From DATKKG01 sp035543015 (GTDB taxonomy: Archaea; Thermoproteota; Nitrososphaeria; Conexivisphaerales; DTJL01): a DNA stretch of 64,000 nucleotides. The notes under the pieces are model-generated. The model saw only the letters and a list, made by a program, of their open reading frames with translations. It was not told the origin of the DNA and made no database searches. Shown here piece after piece: positions 8,652 to 17,038 of this stretch. How positions within the stretch are numbered: position 1 is the first letter of the stretch; each line of letters begins with the position of its first letter. The stretch is from assembly GCA_035543015.1 (NCBI GenBank), contig DATKKG010000061.1, positions 7,282 through 71,281 on the forward strand, given 5' to 3'. The translations under genes and the position numbers were made by a program.

Positions 8652-9340
8652 TGCTGGACCTCCTCGCTGCGGGCCTGCTGCTCGGGCTGAGCAGCGGGAT
8701 ACAGTGCTCCGTCGCCTGCCTTCCTCTCCTGCTGACCCAGCTGACGGGAGGAAAGACCACGCCCGGGGAAGGCGTCCGCATAGCCCTGCTGTTCTCGGTG
8801 GGCAGGCTTCTGGTCTACTTCTTCGTCGCGTACGTCCTCTTCTATTCGCTGGGCTTCTTCGGGACGGCGCTGCGGAACCCTCTGTCTGAGTCGCTCTCCT
8901 CCCTGCTCCTCGGTGTCATAATGGTGTACTACTGCTATAGGGCCATGTTCAAGAGGGGGAAGGCCGCGTGCAACACGGGCATCCAGAAGAGGCTAATCAG
9001 GCTACCGTTCACCTCCGTGGCGCTGACTGCGAAGCCCGGCAGAAACGGGACCTCCCTTCTGCTGGGTGTCATCTCGAGCCTGAACGTGTGCCTGCCCCTG
9101 GTCGCGCTCATTTCACTGTCGGCGTTGACGAACCTGGGGGCAACGTTCGCCTCGGTCTCGATGTTCTGGCTCGGGTCATCCGTCTACTCGTTCGGGCTGG
9201 CCCTTATGATGGCGGGGGCGGCGCGGATCAGGATGGGGGCTGCGCTCCGAAGGCGGGTGGGCTTCATAGGGAGCCTCTCCGGCATGATGTTCGGCGCCTT
9301 CCTGGTTCTGGCGGGGATCGCTTCTCTGGCGCCCCTCTAG
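8651..9340 (+). CDS. DsbD/CcdA-like (UreH-type) membrane protein
   Basis: Six predicted helices over 229 residues. GLSSGIQCSVACLPLLLTQL in the first helix and SSLNVCLPLVALISLSAL in the fourth place one cysteine and proline in each three-helix half, the CcdA/DsbD_2 arrangement used to carry reducing equivalents across the membrane. Co-translation with the NapH-like polyferredoxin suggests electron or thiol export. The last four bases overlap the convergent YeeE-like gene. Confidence 0.75.
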   Translation: MLDLLAAGLLLGLSSGIQCSVACLPLLLTQLTGGKTTPGEGVRIALLFSVGRLLVYFFVAYVLFYSLGFFGTALRNPLSESLSSLLLGVIMVYYCYRAMFKRGKAACNTGIQKRLIRLPFTSVALTAKPGRNGTSLLLGVISSLNVCLPLVALISLSALTNLGATFASVSMFWLGSSVYSFGLALMMAGAARIRMGAALRRRVGFIGSLSGMMFGAFLVLAGIASLAPL

Positions 9341-9789
9341 AAGAGCCTCTGGAAGACGTTGATGTAGTTCAGCATCACGAACTGAAAGAAGAGGATGCCG
9401 ACGTAGAAGCCGACGAGATAGACTATGGCCGCCCCGTTGCCTGTCGTGGCGTTCACGTGCTGCCTCAGCGGGCATCCCTCTGCCATCACGGAGAAGAAGG
9501 CGTAGCCGAGGCCCCCTATGGCTGCCAGGATTATCGTGGCGATCGAGCCTGCGCCTGGCTCGTTGTGAAGCATCAGCGGGAAGTCCGCCATGTGGGGGGC
9601 GAACCTGAAGAAGAGCAGGTAGCCGACCAGAGCCCCCAGCGCCATGCCGATGATGGTCCTCATGAAGAGGGTGTCCTTGAAGAGGTAGAGGTCTCTGTAG
9701 CCCGAGATGGAGCAGGACTTCGACCTCTGCCACAGGTAGCCGATCACGCCCCCGGCGGCCAGAGTTGCGAGGCCTATCTCAAGCGTCAA
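9337..9789 (-). CDS. YeeE/YedE-like sulfur transporter, C-terminal-type half
   Basis: A 150-residue membrane protein with GCPLRQHVNATTGNG, the GCPxR...GN signature of the second half of YeeE/YedE (thiosulfate or selenium-related uptake), and an early cysteine in RSKSCSISG. A TTG at 9787-9789 overlaps the TGA of the upstream half (TTGA), so the two are tightly coupled. Longer frames starting further upstream run through the neighbouring gene in the wrong frame and were not used. Confidence 0.8.
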   Translation of the reverse strand: MTLEIGLATLAAGGVIGYLWQRSKSCSISGYRDLYLFKDTLFMRTIIGMALGALVGYLLFFRFAPHMADFPLMLHNEPGAGSIATIILAAIGGLGYAFFSVMAEGCPLRQHVNATTGNGAAIVYLVGFYVGILFFQFVMLNYINVFQRLF

Positions 9790-10253
9790 AACCTGACCCT
9801 CCACTTGAGGTAGTTGACGGAGATTACAACTCCAGTGAGCATCCCCGCCAGGCCGATGAGGGCGATCAGGCTGCCATACATCACGGCCATTATGATGTGC
9901 ACCGAGCAGTAGCCCAGCGTCAGCCCGAACAGGGCCACGAAGAAGCCGTTGATGAAGTGGTCCACGGGGTGGCGAGGCATCCTGAAGTTCCACTCCTTGT
10001 TGCGAAAGGTGGAGATGCTGGCTCCTATCAGGACGCCCACGACCGTGAGGACAGGTATGTCGACGGAGGGGTCGTGCACATAGAGCGTCGTGCCGAACAG
10101 GTGGTTCACCGTCCAGTCGATCAGGTCGCTCGGGTGGCTGATGAAGCATATCCCGAAGGCGGACGGAGGGGCCACGTAGAACACGGCCTGGGCGATGGCC
10201 GCCCATAGGCCGGTCACGAATCCCGCTGTGAGCTTGTCAACCTTCAAGACCAT
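9786..10253 (-). CDS. YeeE/YedE-like sulfur transporter, N-terminal-type half
   Basis: A 155-residue protein with four to five membrane helices. GICFISHPSD and LTLGYCSVHI supply the conserved cysteines expected for the first half of the YeeE/YedE channel, which moves thiosulfate in bacteria and is also linked to selenium metabolism. Together with the downstream gene it would rebuild one full-length transporter. It is five bases downstream of the kinase-like gene 10259-11131, so they are probably one operon. Confidence 0.8.
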   Translation of the reverse strand: MVLKVDKLTAGFVTGLWAAIAQAVFYVAPPSAFGICFISHPSDLIDWTVNHLFGTTLYVHDPSVDIPVLTVVGVLIGASISTFRNKEWNFRMPRHPVDHFINGFFVALFGLTLGYCSVHIIMAVMYGSLIALIGLAGMLTGVVISVNYLKWRVRF

Positions 10254-10258
10254 AACAC

Positions 10259-11131
10259 CTAGACAGTGTCCACCACCTTGCGGACGGCAGGCCCAAGGTT
10301 CTTGATGATCTGGAAGACCTGGGTCGACGGATCGGGGTTGGTCATCTGCCCGGCCAGGCGGTTCGCCCTTCCGGCGATGACGCAGGCCTTTACCGGCTCG
10401 TATCCGCCCGATATGAGAGCGGACACCATACCCGTGATGGTGTCGCCTGTGCCACCGATGGGCTCCAGGGCGGGGATGTTCGGCTCTGAGATGGTGCTCA
10501 CGACCTTGCCGTTGTCGACTATGAAGTCCACCGGACCCTTGATCAGCATGTAGCGGGGCGCGTTGCCGGACGCGTAGGCCTGGTCTATCAGCTTGGGCAC
10601 CTGCGTCGTGTCTATCTCGAAGAGCATCGACTTCACGTAGGCCGGGTGGCCGGCCTCCGGGTCAGCGAGGAAGCAGATCTCGCCGGCGTCGGGGGTGAAG
10701 AGGTCGAACTTCCTGCAGGAGCCCGTGGCCTTGGCGATGAGCATGGAGCCCGCGTCCGCGATCATGAAGGGCCTCTTGGGCCAGTAGTCGAGCATCTCGA
10801 CGAACTCCATGAAGGGCTTCCGCAGCGGCAGGATGTAGTGCATGGTCAGGGCGGAGGCCCCCAGTGAAGCGGCCTTCTCAGTCAGGTAGGTGTACAAGGA
10901 CGCGGACCCGGTCCCTTGGCCGAGGTCGCCAGCTATGGCCCCGACCGGAGGCTCCATGCCAAGGGACTGAGTGCAGGTGGCCGCCGCGGCCATCATGGCC
11001 ATGGCGCCGATTGACCTGAGCTCCTTCGGGATCTTCGTTTCGCCCAGGGAGATGGTCTCGCCGTCATACCGTATGGTGCCGGCCAGCACCTCCTTCTCCT
11101 CTATCGGCATCGTGCCGGAAAGCAGGAGCAT
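10259..11131 (-). CDS. NAD(P)HX-dehydratase-like carbohydrate-kinase-fold protein
   Basis: The C-terminal GGTGDTITGMVSALISGG segment is the nucleotide-binding and catalytic-Asp signature of the ribokinase-like YjeF_C/NnrD group, and FTPDAGEICFL resembles the TPH-E region. The N-terminus is unlike standard NnrD, with an alanine-rich helix and CTQSLGMEPP. It could be an NAD(P)HX dehydratase partner of nnrE at 2678-3322, or a diverged kinase specialised for this sulfur/selenium cluster; the position between YeeE halves and a DUF3343 protein argues for the latter (inference). Confidence 0.65.
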   Translation of the reverse strand: MLLLSGTMPIEEKEVLAGTIRYDGETISLGETKIPKELRSIGAMAMMAAAATCTQSLGMEPPVGAIAGDLGQGTGSASLYTYLTEKAASLGASALTMHYILPLRKPFMEFVEMLDYWPKRPFMIADAGSMLIAKATGSCRKFDLFTPDAGEICFLADPEAGHPAYVKSMLFEIDTTQVPKLIDQAYASGNAPRYMLIKGPVDFIVDNGKVVSTISEPNIPALEPIGGTGDTITGMVSALISGGYEPVKACVIAGRANRLAGQMTNPDPSTQVFQIIKNLGPAVRKVVDTV

Positions 11132-11677
11132 CTACTTCATCTTCCTCCAGGCTGCAAGGGCGGCTTCGTAGGCCTTCTGAAGCGTGTAGGCGCAGAGGGT
11201 GAAGCCCAGCTCGTTGGGAGACACGACCTTGTCCAACGGCTGGCCGATCATCTTCAGGGCAAGCAGGGGGATGTCAGGACAGCCTCCGCCCGAGATGTTG
11301 ACTATCGTCCCCGTCTTCTTGTTGAAGGTCAGCTTCATGTTGCCTACCCTGATCATGAGCCACTCGCCGAAGTCAACCTTCTTGATGAGCTTGCTGACCT
11401 GCAGAGGAGGGAGGTCTCCTTCGGAAGCGAAGACGACGTCCAGTATCGGGATCCCGTCGGCCCTGAGGACCTTCTCCGCCGCGTTCACTTGGTTGCTGGG
11501 CACCGACATGGCGATGTCGCAACCGGTCCTGACTTCGGGGGGAGGGGCACCAGCCTTGGTATCGAAGCCGGCACGCTTGAGGACATGTTCGGCCCTCATG
11601 GCGTCCCTGAACAACTCGAACAAGAAGAGGGACCTGGAGAGGCCGTATTCGTCTGTCCGCTTGGACGGTGTGGACAT
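11132..11677 (-). CDS. DUF3343-containing protein with extra C-terminal domain
   Basis: The N-terminal half reads as a DUF3343 domain (LFELFRDAMRAEHVLKRAGF, then PPEVRTGCDIAMSV), a small carrier-like domain that co-occurs with YedE and TusA-like proteins in sulfur/selenium clusters. The C-terminal half (NISGGGCPDIPLLALKMIGQ) is unassigned. A longer frame to 11719 exists, but its first codons contain a TATA box (ATTATATTATAC), which would start transcription near 11685; hence the ATG at 11677 is preferred. It abuts the kinase-like gene. Confidence 0.7.
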   Translation of the reverse strand: MSTPSKRTDEYGLSRSLFLFELFRDAMRAEHVLKRAGFDTKAGAPPPEVRTGCDIAMSVPSNQVNAAEKVLRADGIPILDVVFASEGDLPPLQVSKLIKKVDFGEWLMIRVGNMKLTFNKKTGTIVNISGGGCPDIPLLALKMIGQPLDKVVSPNELGFTLCAYTLQKAYEAALAAWRKMK

Positions 11678-11782
11678 CGGGTCGCTCGACAAGTCATCTA
11701 CTGCGTATAATATAATCATTTGACTCCGCAGCCGGACAACGGAAACGCCAAGCCCGTCGAGGAGAGGAATGGAGGAGGGGGC

Positions 11783-12262
11783 TCATTCGAAGGCCTCCGC
11801 CTCCCCGTCCAGGCCCACGATGACATCCGCAAGGGCGGTGACCCCAGCCACCAGGGCGGGCGTGGGCCTCCCCTTCATCTTCCTCACCTGAACGCCCAGC
11901 AGCATTATCTTCGTGCCCTTGAGGTCCTGTGAAATGACTTGGGCGACAACCGCCAGCGGGAACTTGTGGACCAGGAAGGCCTTCGTTTCCTGTTTCAGGA
12001 GGTCCTCCAGCACCACCTCCCCCGGGCCGAGGCTGCGGTCCACCGCGTTAGCCATCAGGATCACATCGGGGTGCGCCTCGATGACCTCGGGAAGGAACTT
12101 CTCGGGCGTCGTCTCGCACAGGATCGGCCTTATGTTCGCCACTCTCTTCTTGATCTTCCTAAAAAGAAGGGGGCCAGCGACGTCGTCCCCCCAGTCGCTG
12201 CCCACGCACATGACGAGCGTCCGCCGGCCCTTGACGAGCCGGCGAATCTCTTCGGTATCCAT
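11783..12262 (-). CDS. NiFe hydrogenase maturation endopeptidase (HycI/HyaD family)
   Basis: The 159-residue protein has the family's metal-site residues: CVGSDWGDDVAGP near the N-terminus (Asp in GDD), a glutamate in LCETTPE, an aspartate in ANAVDRSLGPG, and a histidine in FLVHKFPL. These proteases bind nickel in the hydrogenase large subunit and remove its C-terminal peptide. The large subunit at 14069-15481 has a C-terminal tail beyond the last His ligand, as expected for a substrate. It is the last gene of the hydrogenase operon. Confidence 0.88.
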   Translation of the reverse strand: MDTEEIRRLVKGRRTLVMCVGSDWGDDVAGPLLFRKIKKRVANIRPILCETTPEKFLPEVIEAHPDVILMANAVDRSLGPGEVVLEDLLKQETKAFLVHKFPLAVVAQVISQDLKGTKIMLLGVQVRKMKGRPTPALVAGVTALADVIVGLDGEAEAFE

Positions 12263-12275
12263 TGGTGAGCTACAG

Positions 12276-13142
12276 TCAGGCGGTCTGGGCTTTCGGGGCT
12301 ATTTGCTTTTCGTCCTCCAGCAGGGCGTTGTACATGGTGACGAAGTTGTACGAGAACGGGCAGACCCCCGCGCAGAGGTTGCACTGGGTGCATGTCGCCA
12401 GCTGTTCGGACAGGTACCGGAGCTCAATTGGGGTGAACTTCCTCGTCCTGCGTATCTGGTAGTACTTCCTCAGCTTGAGGACCGGAGCCTCCATGGGGTC
12501 CCTGTTGAATGCCTCGTAGGTCGGGCAGACCTCGACGCACCTTCCGCACTTGCCGCAGGCGGATGCGAAGGCAAGCATGTTGGTCCTGCTCTCGTTCTTG
12601 GTGAACCTCCAGTAGAGCGTGGCTATGCCGTGCCTGACGGCCCCTCCCGCGAAGAAGGAGACCACCAGCCAGGCATAGAGTATGGGGAGGTGCAGCGAGC
12701 CGAAGAAGGCCAGCGCAGGCGCACCGAAGCTCTGGAGGGTAATGATTCCCAGGACTTCAGACAGCTGTACGAGCCCGACGGCGGCGAACGCCAGCATGAA
12801 GACGAAGTCGAGCCAGAAGACCCTGCCGTAGGCGACCCTGAAGTATGGGTTCCTGAAGTACCTGATCGTCAGCCCTATTCCTCCTGCCAGGATGAGCAGG
12901 CCCGTTATGCCGTGTATCCAGGAGAGAACCCATCCGTTGCCCCCGAACACGTCTGCCGTGCCCGTGAGCATGTAGGGGACCTCCATGAGGATGCCCGTTA
13001 TGATGTTGCCCCAGAGGCCGAGGTGGAAGACGAAGTCGCTGTAGCCCACCGTGAAGCTCCTGGAGAACAGGAGCTGGAGCAGCCCTGGCTTCTTGGCCTG
13101 CAGCGACGACAGCTTGTACTTTGCTTCCTTGCTCTTTGCCAT
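12276..13142 (-). CDS. Membrane iron-sulfur subunit of the hydrogenase (HdrE/DsrM-like)
   Basis: A 288-residue protein with about five N-terminal membrane helices (histidines in FHLGLWG and WIHGITG could ligate heme) followed by a C-terminal domain with two 4Fe-4S motifs, CGKCGRCVEVCP and CTQCNLCAGVCP. It would carry electrons between the hydrogenase ferredoxin and the quinone pool. It lies between the Tat ferredoxin and the maturation protease with spacings of one and 13 bases, so all are one operon. Confidence 0.8.
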   Translation of the reverse strand: MAKSKEAKYKLSSLQAKKPGLLQLLFSRSFTVGYSDFVFHLGLWGNIITGILMEVPYMLTGTADVFGGNGWVLSWIHGITGLLILAGGIGLTIRYFRNPYFRVAYGRVFWLDFVFMLAFAAVGLVQLSEVLGIITLQSFGAPALAFFGSLHLPILYAWLVVSFFAGGAVRHGIATLYWRFTKNESRTNMLAFASACGKCGRCVEVCPTYEAFNRDPMEAPVLKLRKYYQIRRTRKFTPIELRYLSEQLATCTQCNLCAGVCPFSYNFVTMYNALLEDEKQIAPKAQTA

Positions 13143-13143
13143 G

Positions 13144-14067
13144 CTACTTCACCTTCTCCTCCTCTGGTTTGACGACCATGGGCTTCTCCTGCTTGCTGTC
13201 ACGCCATCTGAGGGCGAAGAACGCCACACCCGCCAGCAGGGGTATCCAGGCGAGCCTCACCCACTCCTCGGCGGTCGACACCAGCCTGTTGGTGCTCGGG
13301 TAGGCGGACTTCACGACCGTCACGTCGGACGAGGCAGACATCGTCTTGAACTCGTCGCCGGTGAGGACGTAGAAGGTCGACGTGTCGTTTTGATACAGCA
13401 TCGTGGCTCCATTGCCCAGTGCCGTGACAACCTTCTGTCCCATCGAGACCATGTCGGAGGTGGAGCCCCAGTTCTTCGCGAAGGTCGTCAGGCTCGCTGC
13501 CTTCAGCGTCTGCGCCGTCGGGCCGCCTCCAGGGCAGACCTGAACGCAGAACGGACTGGTCTGTCCGTCCTCCGTGAAGTTGACGCAATGGTCGCACCTC
13601 AGGATCTTCTTGTTGGCGTTGTCGGTGGTTATCGAGCCGAAGGGGCAGACCGAGGTGCAGAGGAAGCAGCCGATGCACCTGTCTTTGTCGTAGGTGACCG
13701 TCCCCGACGGAAGCTGGGTGAGGGCGTGCGACTGGCACACCGTTACACATGGTGCGTCGTTGCAGTGGAGGCAGTTCTGGGGAATGGGCAGGGTCTGGTT
13801 GGGGCCCGCTGTCGCCACCTTCGTGTAGGGGTTGAAGCTGGGGTACTGGCCCCTGAAGGCGCTCAGGTCGGGCTTGGCCTTTCCTTCATGGTACTGGGTG
13901 CAAGCCTCGACGCAGTGATCGCATCCGATGCAGTTACCGACCACTATCAGCATGGCCCTCGACGGGGTGTTCGCTCGCACTATCCTGGGGGCCGTGGCCG
14001 CCGTGACCACGACGAGCCCGCCGCCGGCCGCGGCGGTCTTCAGGAATGTCCTTCTATCCATCTTCAT
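13144..14067 (-). CDS. Tat-exported four-cluster ferredoxin subunit with C-terminal membrane anchor
   Basis: The N-terminus MDRRTFLKTAAAGGG is a twin-arginine signal. Four cysteine groups follow in HybA/DmsB order (CIGCDHCVEAC, CLHCNDAPCVTVC, CIGCFLCTSVCP, and CDHCVNF with CVQVCPGG). Near residue 270-287 there is one hydrophobic helix (WIPLLAGVAFFALRW) and then a charged tail. It resembles the electron-transfer subunit of exported group-1 hydrogenases. Oddly, the hydrogenase small subunit upstream has no Tat signal, so this subunit may carry the complex across the membrane (inference). Confidence 0.85.
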   Translation of the reverse strand: MKMDRRTFLKTAAAGGGLVVVTAATAPRIVRANTPSRAMLIVVGNCIGCDHCVEACTQYHEGKAKPDLSAFRGQYPSFNPYTKVATAGPNQTLPIPQNCLHCNDAPCVTVCQSHALTQLPSGTVTYDKDRCIGCFLCTSVCPFGSITTDNANKKILRCDHCVNFTEDGQTSPFCVQVCPGGGPTAQTLKAASLTTFAKNWGSTSDMVSMGQKVVTALGNGATMLYQNDTSTFYVLTGDEFKTMSASSDVTVVKSAYPSTNRLVSTAEEWVRLAWIPLLAGVAFFALRWRDSKQEKPMVVKPEEEKVK

Positions 14068-14068
14068 C

Positions 14069-15481
14069 TCAATTCCCTCCTATGACCTTGCGGACGCTTC
14101 CATCCTCGTTCACCAGCTCCACCTTCAGTGCCCTTTCGAGGTGCGTCGCGCAGGAGATGCAGGGATCGTATGCCCTGATGACCAGGCCCACTTCGTGCCA
14201 CAGCAGGTCCTCGTTGACCTTCCCCGGGCTGACGTTCCGGTTGGCGGCGCTCCAGAGGGAGGCTTCGAAGCCATTGGCGTTGATCACCGTCGGGGTGATG
14301 ATGTTGGCCTTCGTGATGAAGCCCTGGTCGTCCCACTTGTAGTTGTGGATGACCGTGCCCCTCGCGGCCTCGCACGAGCCGGCGCCTTCTCCGGCCTTCA
14401 TCTTGAAGGGTGTCTTCAACTCTCCCTGGCATATGGTCGGATCGGACAGCAGCTGCTCCAGGCGCTCTGCGGCGAAGACGAGGTTCACGTACCTCGCGAG
14501 GTCGTACTGCAGGGTGCCGTGCACCGGGTTGCCGTACTTGCCCCTGAGCTCCTTCAGAAGCCTGTCGGCCACTTCCGTGCCCATCCCCTTGTTGACGTTG
14601 ACGCGCGCGAGGGGGCCGGTCCGTATGAACGCCCTCTCCTTGGGCTGGCCCTTGACCGTGACGCTCTTTCCGTAAGAGTAGGAAAGCGGTTCCTCGACTA
14701 TCTGGTTGAGGTAGTCAGGGGCGTTGAACTCGGAGATCTTGGCCCCGGTCTTGTCGACGATGTTGATCGTCCCCTGGTAGAAGTTGACGTTGCCTCCGTT
14801 GCTCATCCCGAAGTATCCCGACTCCACTTTGCCCAGCTCGATGTTGTCGTCCACGAACTTGTTGAAGATCGGGGCGATGGCGGCGTCGTACCAGCCTATG
14901 ACGTTCTTCTTCGCCTCCTGGACGTATCCCAGGAGCTTCTTCCGCATGTCTTCGTCGAAGCCCCTGTTGATTCCGCCGGGGACTGCCGTCATGGGATGCA
15001 CCGCCTGGACGCCGATGGTCTCGATCACCTTCTGGCCGACGGCCCTGGTGTAGACCACCTGCTTTGCCACCTCCGGGAACTTCCTGTAGACGCCGATGAT
15101 GTCGCGCTGCGTGTAGGGAAGCTCGGGGAGGAGGAAGTCGGGTCCCGCGAGGATGAACGTATGAAGCGTATGGTCGCCGAGGATCTCTCCCATCAGCATG
15201 AGCTCCCTCAGCTTCTCGGCTCGCTCCGGTATCTCCAGGCCGAGTCCGTTGTCGATGGCCTTGGCGCTGGCCAGGTGGTGAGGTATCGGGCAGACGCCGC
15301 ATATCCTGGTTACGATGATGGGAGCCCTGTGGACCAGCCTGCCTTCGAGGAACTTCTCGAACCCTCGGAATTCGGCGAAGTCCGCCATCGTGCGGGTGAC
15401 CTTGCCCTTCTGGTCGAGCTGCACCTTAACGGTGAGGTGCCCTTCGATCCTTGTAACTGGGTCGATTTCGATCTGGCTCAA
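14069..15481 (-). CDS. NiFe hydrogenase large subunit
   Basis: The L1 motif RICGVCPIPHH at residues 59-69 and L2 motif DPCISCATH ending at about residue 447 give the four cysteines that bind the Ni-Fe(CN)2CO centre. A 23-residue tail after the last His is the expected cleavage product of the maturation protease encoded downstream. The L2 wording (CxSCATH) is closer to group 3-type than to classic group 1 enzymes. It follows the small-subunit gene by six bases and precedes the ferredoxin gene by one base. Confidence 0.92.
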   Translation of the reverse strand: MSQIEIDPVTRIEGHLTVKVQLDQKGKVTRTMADFAEFRGFEKFLEGRLVHRAPIIVTRICGVCPIPHHLASAKAIDNGLGLEIPERAEKLRELMLMGEILGDHTLHTFILAGPDFLLPELPYTQRDIIGVYRKFPEVAKQVVYTRAVGQKVIETIGVQAVHPMTAVPGGINRGFDEDMRKKLLGYVQEAKKNVIGWYDAAIAPIFNKFVDDNIELGKVESGYFGMSNGGNVNFYQGTINIVDKTGAKISEFNAPDYLNQIVEEPLSYSYGKSVTVKGQPKERAFIRTGPLARVNVNKGMGTEVADRLLKELRGKYGNPVHGTLQYDLARYVNLVFAAERLEQLLSDPTICQGELKTPFKMKAGEGAGSCEAARGTVIHNYKWDDQGFITKANIITPTVINANGFEASLWSAANRNVSPGKVNEDLLWHEVGLVIRAYDPCISCATHLERALKVELVNEDGSVRKVIGGN

Positions 15482-15487
15482 GCTATG

Positions 15488-15976
15488 TCAACCTCCGAGG
15501 ATGTCGCTCAACAGCTCCCTGATGACCGGGCCCGGTGGGGGGCAGCCCGGTATCACGTAATCCACCTTTACGTGTTTGGAAAGTGGCTCGACCTTGTCCA
15601 GAAGCTCGGGAACGCCTTGGGTAGGGGGGTGGCCGTCGTACGCTCCCTCGAGCAGCTCCTCCTTGGTGAACAGGTTCCCCAGGCCCACGAGCCCGGCCGT
15701 GCTCGGGCAGGTCCCGAAGGACACCAGGATCTTGGATTTCCTCCTAGCCTCTTGCACTCTTTCCAGCTCGTGCTTAGTTCTGACGGTGCCAACAACGAAG
15801 GTGACGTCTGCTTCGTCGAAATCATGGGCGCTCGACAAGATGGGGGCGTAGACAAGGTCCACGGTCTTGTCAAACACCTTCAGCAAGGGAACGCCGAGAT
15901 CAGCCAAAGCGATTTCACATCCGCCGCAGATGGCACAGTCTTCGATTGCGAGTCTTGCTTTAGCCGCCATAGCCAA
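15488..15976 (-). CDS. NiFe hydrogenase small subunit (short form)
   Basis: Only 162 residues, covering the flavodoxin-like domain that holds the proximal 4Fe-4S cluster: CAICGGC (C14, C17, C20), SFGTC (C90) and IPGCPPPGP (C145). The domain carrying medial and distal clusters in long small subunits is absent, as in HoxY-type or Ech-type proteins. There is no signal peptide. Electrons must therefore pass directly to the four-cluster ferredoxin encoded two genes downstream. First gene of the operon. Confidence 0.88.
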   Translation of the reverse strand: MAMAAKARLAIEDCAICGGCEIALADLGVPLLKVFDKTVDLVYAPILSSAHDFDEADVTFVVGTVRTKHELERVQEARRKSKILVSFGTCPSTAGLVGLGNLFTKEELLEGAYDGHPPTQGVPELLDKVEPLSKHVKVDYVIPGCPPPGPVIRELLSDILGG

Positions 15977-16022
15977 TAACTTACTTGTTGAGTCGTTGTT
16001 GCTCTAATAAGTCTAACTTACT
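15977..16022. promoter_or_regulatory. Direct repeat upstream of the hydrogenase operon
   Basis: TAACTTACT occurs at 15977-15985 and again at 16014-16022 in the AT-rich 197-bp gap between the hydrogenase operon and the divergent membrane gene at 16174. The first copy adjoins the small-subunit start codon. It could be a regulator binding site, but two nine-base copies are weak evidence. Confidence 0.25.
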
Positions 16023-16173
16023 GGTAATAATTACAGCCTCTTCATGCATTGAGAAACAGATATAGTAATTATAGCAAGAGTTTAGCGGTTTGTTTCTTGC
16101 ACTTTCCGAGCCAGGAAAACCAATTCTGTCACACCCGCAAAGGATTAAAGCCGCGCGACGGCGAATCTGAGCT

Positions 16174-16704
16174 ATGCGGTTGCCGTCCACCAAAACGATC
16201 GCCCTGTCGGTCGCAGGGGTCGTCCTGACGTACGTCCTTACGTACTATACGATGCCGTATCAGTTCGGCATAGTCATCGCGTTCCCCCAGGTGGGGGTCC
16301 TGCTTGCGGCCTGTGCGGGAGGCCCCCTCTGGGGGGTCCTCGCAGGCGCGGTAGGCGGGCTGGCGTTCTACTACTCCGGCGCAGGCACGATATGGCTCTA
16401 CGAGTTGATCCCGCTAGGGCTTGGGGCCGGCCTGCTCGCCTACAGGTTCAGGGCGTTCGCCGCCTCGATGCTCTCCTGGGTCACCCTCGGCGTCATGTTC
16501 TCCTACTACGCCTATTCGCAGGAGTCGCAGACGAGCCAGGCACTGTACTCCTGGCTCATAACGGGCTCGTACGAAGTGGCGATTGCGGCGGTTGTGGTCG
16601 ACGTCGTGCTCACGCTCCTCCACATTTCACGCGTGCGGCCGAAGAAAGCGGCCGCCGAGAAGGAGACGGCCCGGTCAGAAGCTCAGACAGAGATCGGCCT
16701 CTAG
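16174..16704 (+). CDS. ECF-transporter-S-like integral membrane protein
   Basis: A 176-residue protein with about five helices; the glycine-rich loop GGPLWGVLAGAVGGLAFYYS and overall pattern resemble substrate-binding (S) components of ECF vitamin transporters. The C-terminus is a charged cytoplasmic tail. The window contains an ECF module lacking an S component at 31373-33740, which may serve it, but substrate and pairing are inference. Its last 30 bases overlap the convergent DsrE-like gene. Confidence 0.6.
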   Translation: MRLPSTKTIALSVAGVVLTYVLTYYTMPYQFGIVIAFPQVGVLLAACAGGPLWGVLAGAVGGLAFYYSGAGTIWLYELIPLGLGAGLLAYRFRAFAASMLSWVTLGVMFSYYAYSQESQTSQALYSWLITGSYEVAIAAVVVDVVLTLLHISRVRPKKAAAEKETARSEAQTEIGL

Positions 16705-17025
16705 CATCTTCCTGCTGATATCGGCCCTCTTGGCCACGGCGAAGTCCGGAGCGAGGGTGGACTGGTCGATCCCCTGGTCCCGCAGGGACTCCTCCTCCAC
16801 AAGGAACTTCTTCCCATTCTGCTCGGGGAAGAACTCCAGGAACTTGGTGGCATACATACGGTCGACTCCCTTGACGGCGCAGCGGGCCCCCTTTCCGATG
16901 AAAGCCACCGTAACCCTGTGGTCTTCATCGCCGCTCAGCATCCCTGCGGAGACCCGGAGCCCCTCGACGAAGTAGGCGCTGCTCACCGGAGACCTCATGA
17001 AGATCACCAGTATTTCCCTGGGCAT
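16675..17025 (-). CDS. DsrE/DsrF-like (TusC-type) protein
   Basis: This 116-residue protein begins REILVIFMRSPVSSAY and has the alternating beta-alpha pattern of the DsrE superfamily, with a VAFIGKGARCAVKG segment carrying one cysteine. It is the third member of a three-gene set with 17039-17299 and 17312-17665, matching the DsrEFH/TusBCD architecture used to transfer sulfur. Sequence similarity is modest; context supports the call. Confidence 0.6.
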   Translation of the reverse strand: MPREILVIFMRSPVSSAYFVEGLRVSAGMLSGDEDHRVTVAFIGKGARCAVKGVDRMYATKFLEFFPEQNGKKFLVEEESLRDQGIDQSTLAPDFAVAKRADISRKMLEADLCLSF

Positions 17026-17038
17026 TCCACCATCTCTC

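Noticed and set aside
9790..10206. Extension of the 9337-9789 frame to an ATG at 10206 (289 residues)
   Set aside because: The added N-terminal part is Arg/Pro/His-rich and lies wholly over the first YeeE half in another frame; the TTG at 9789 overlapping the stop gives a normal product.
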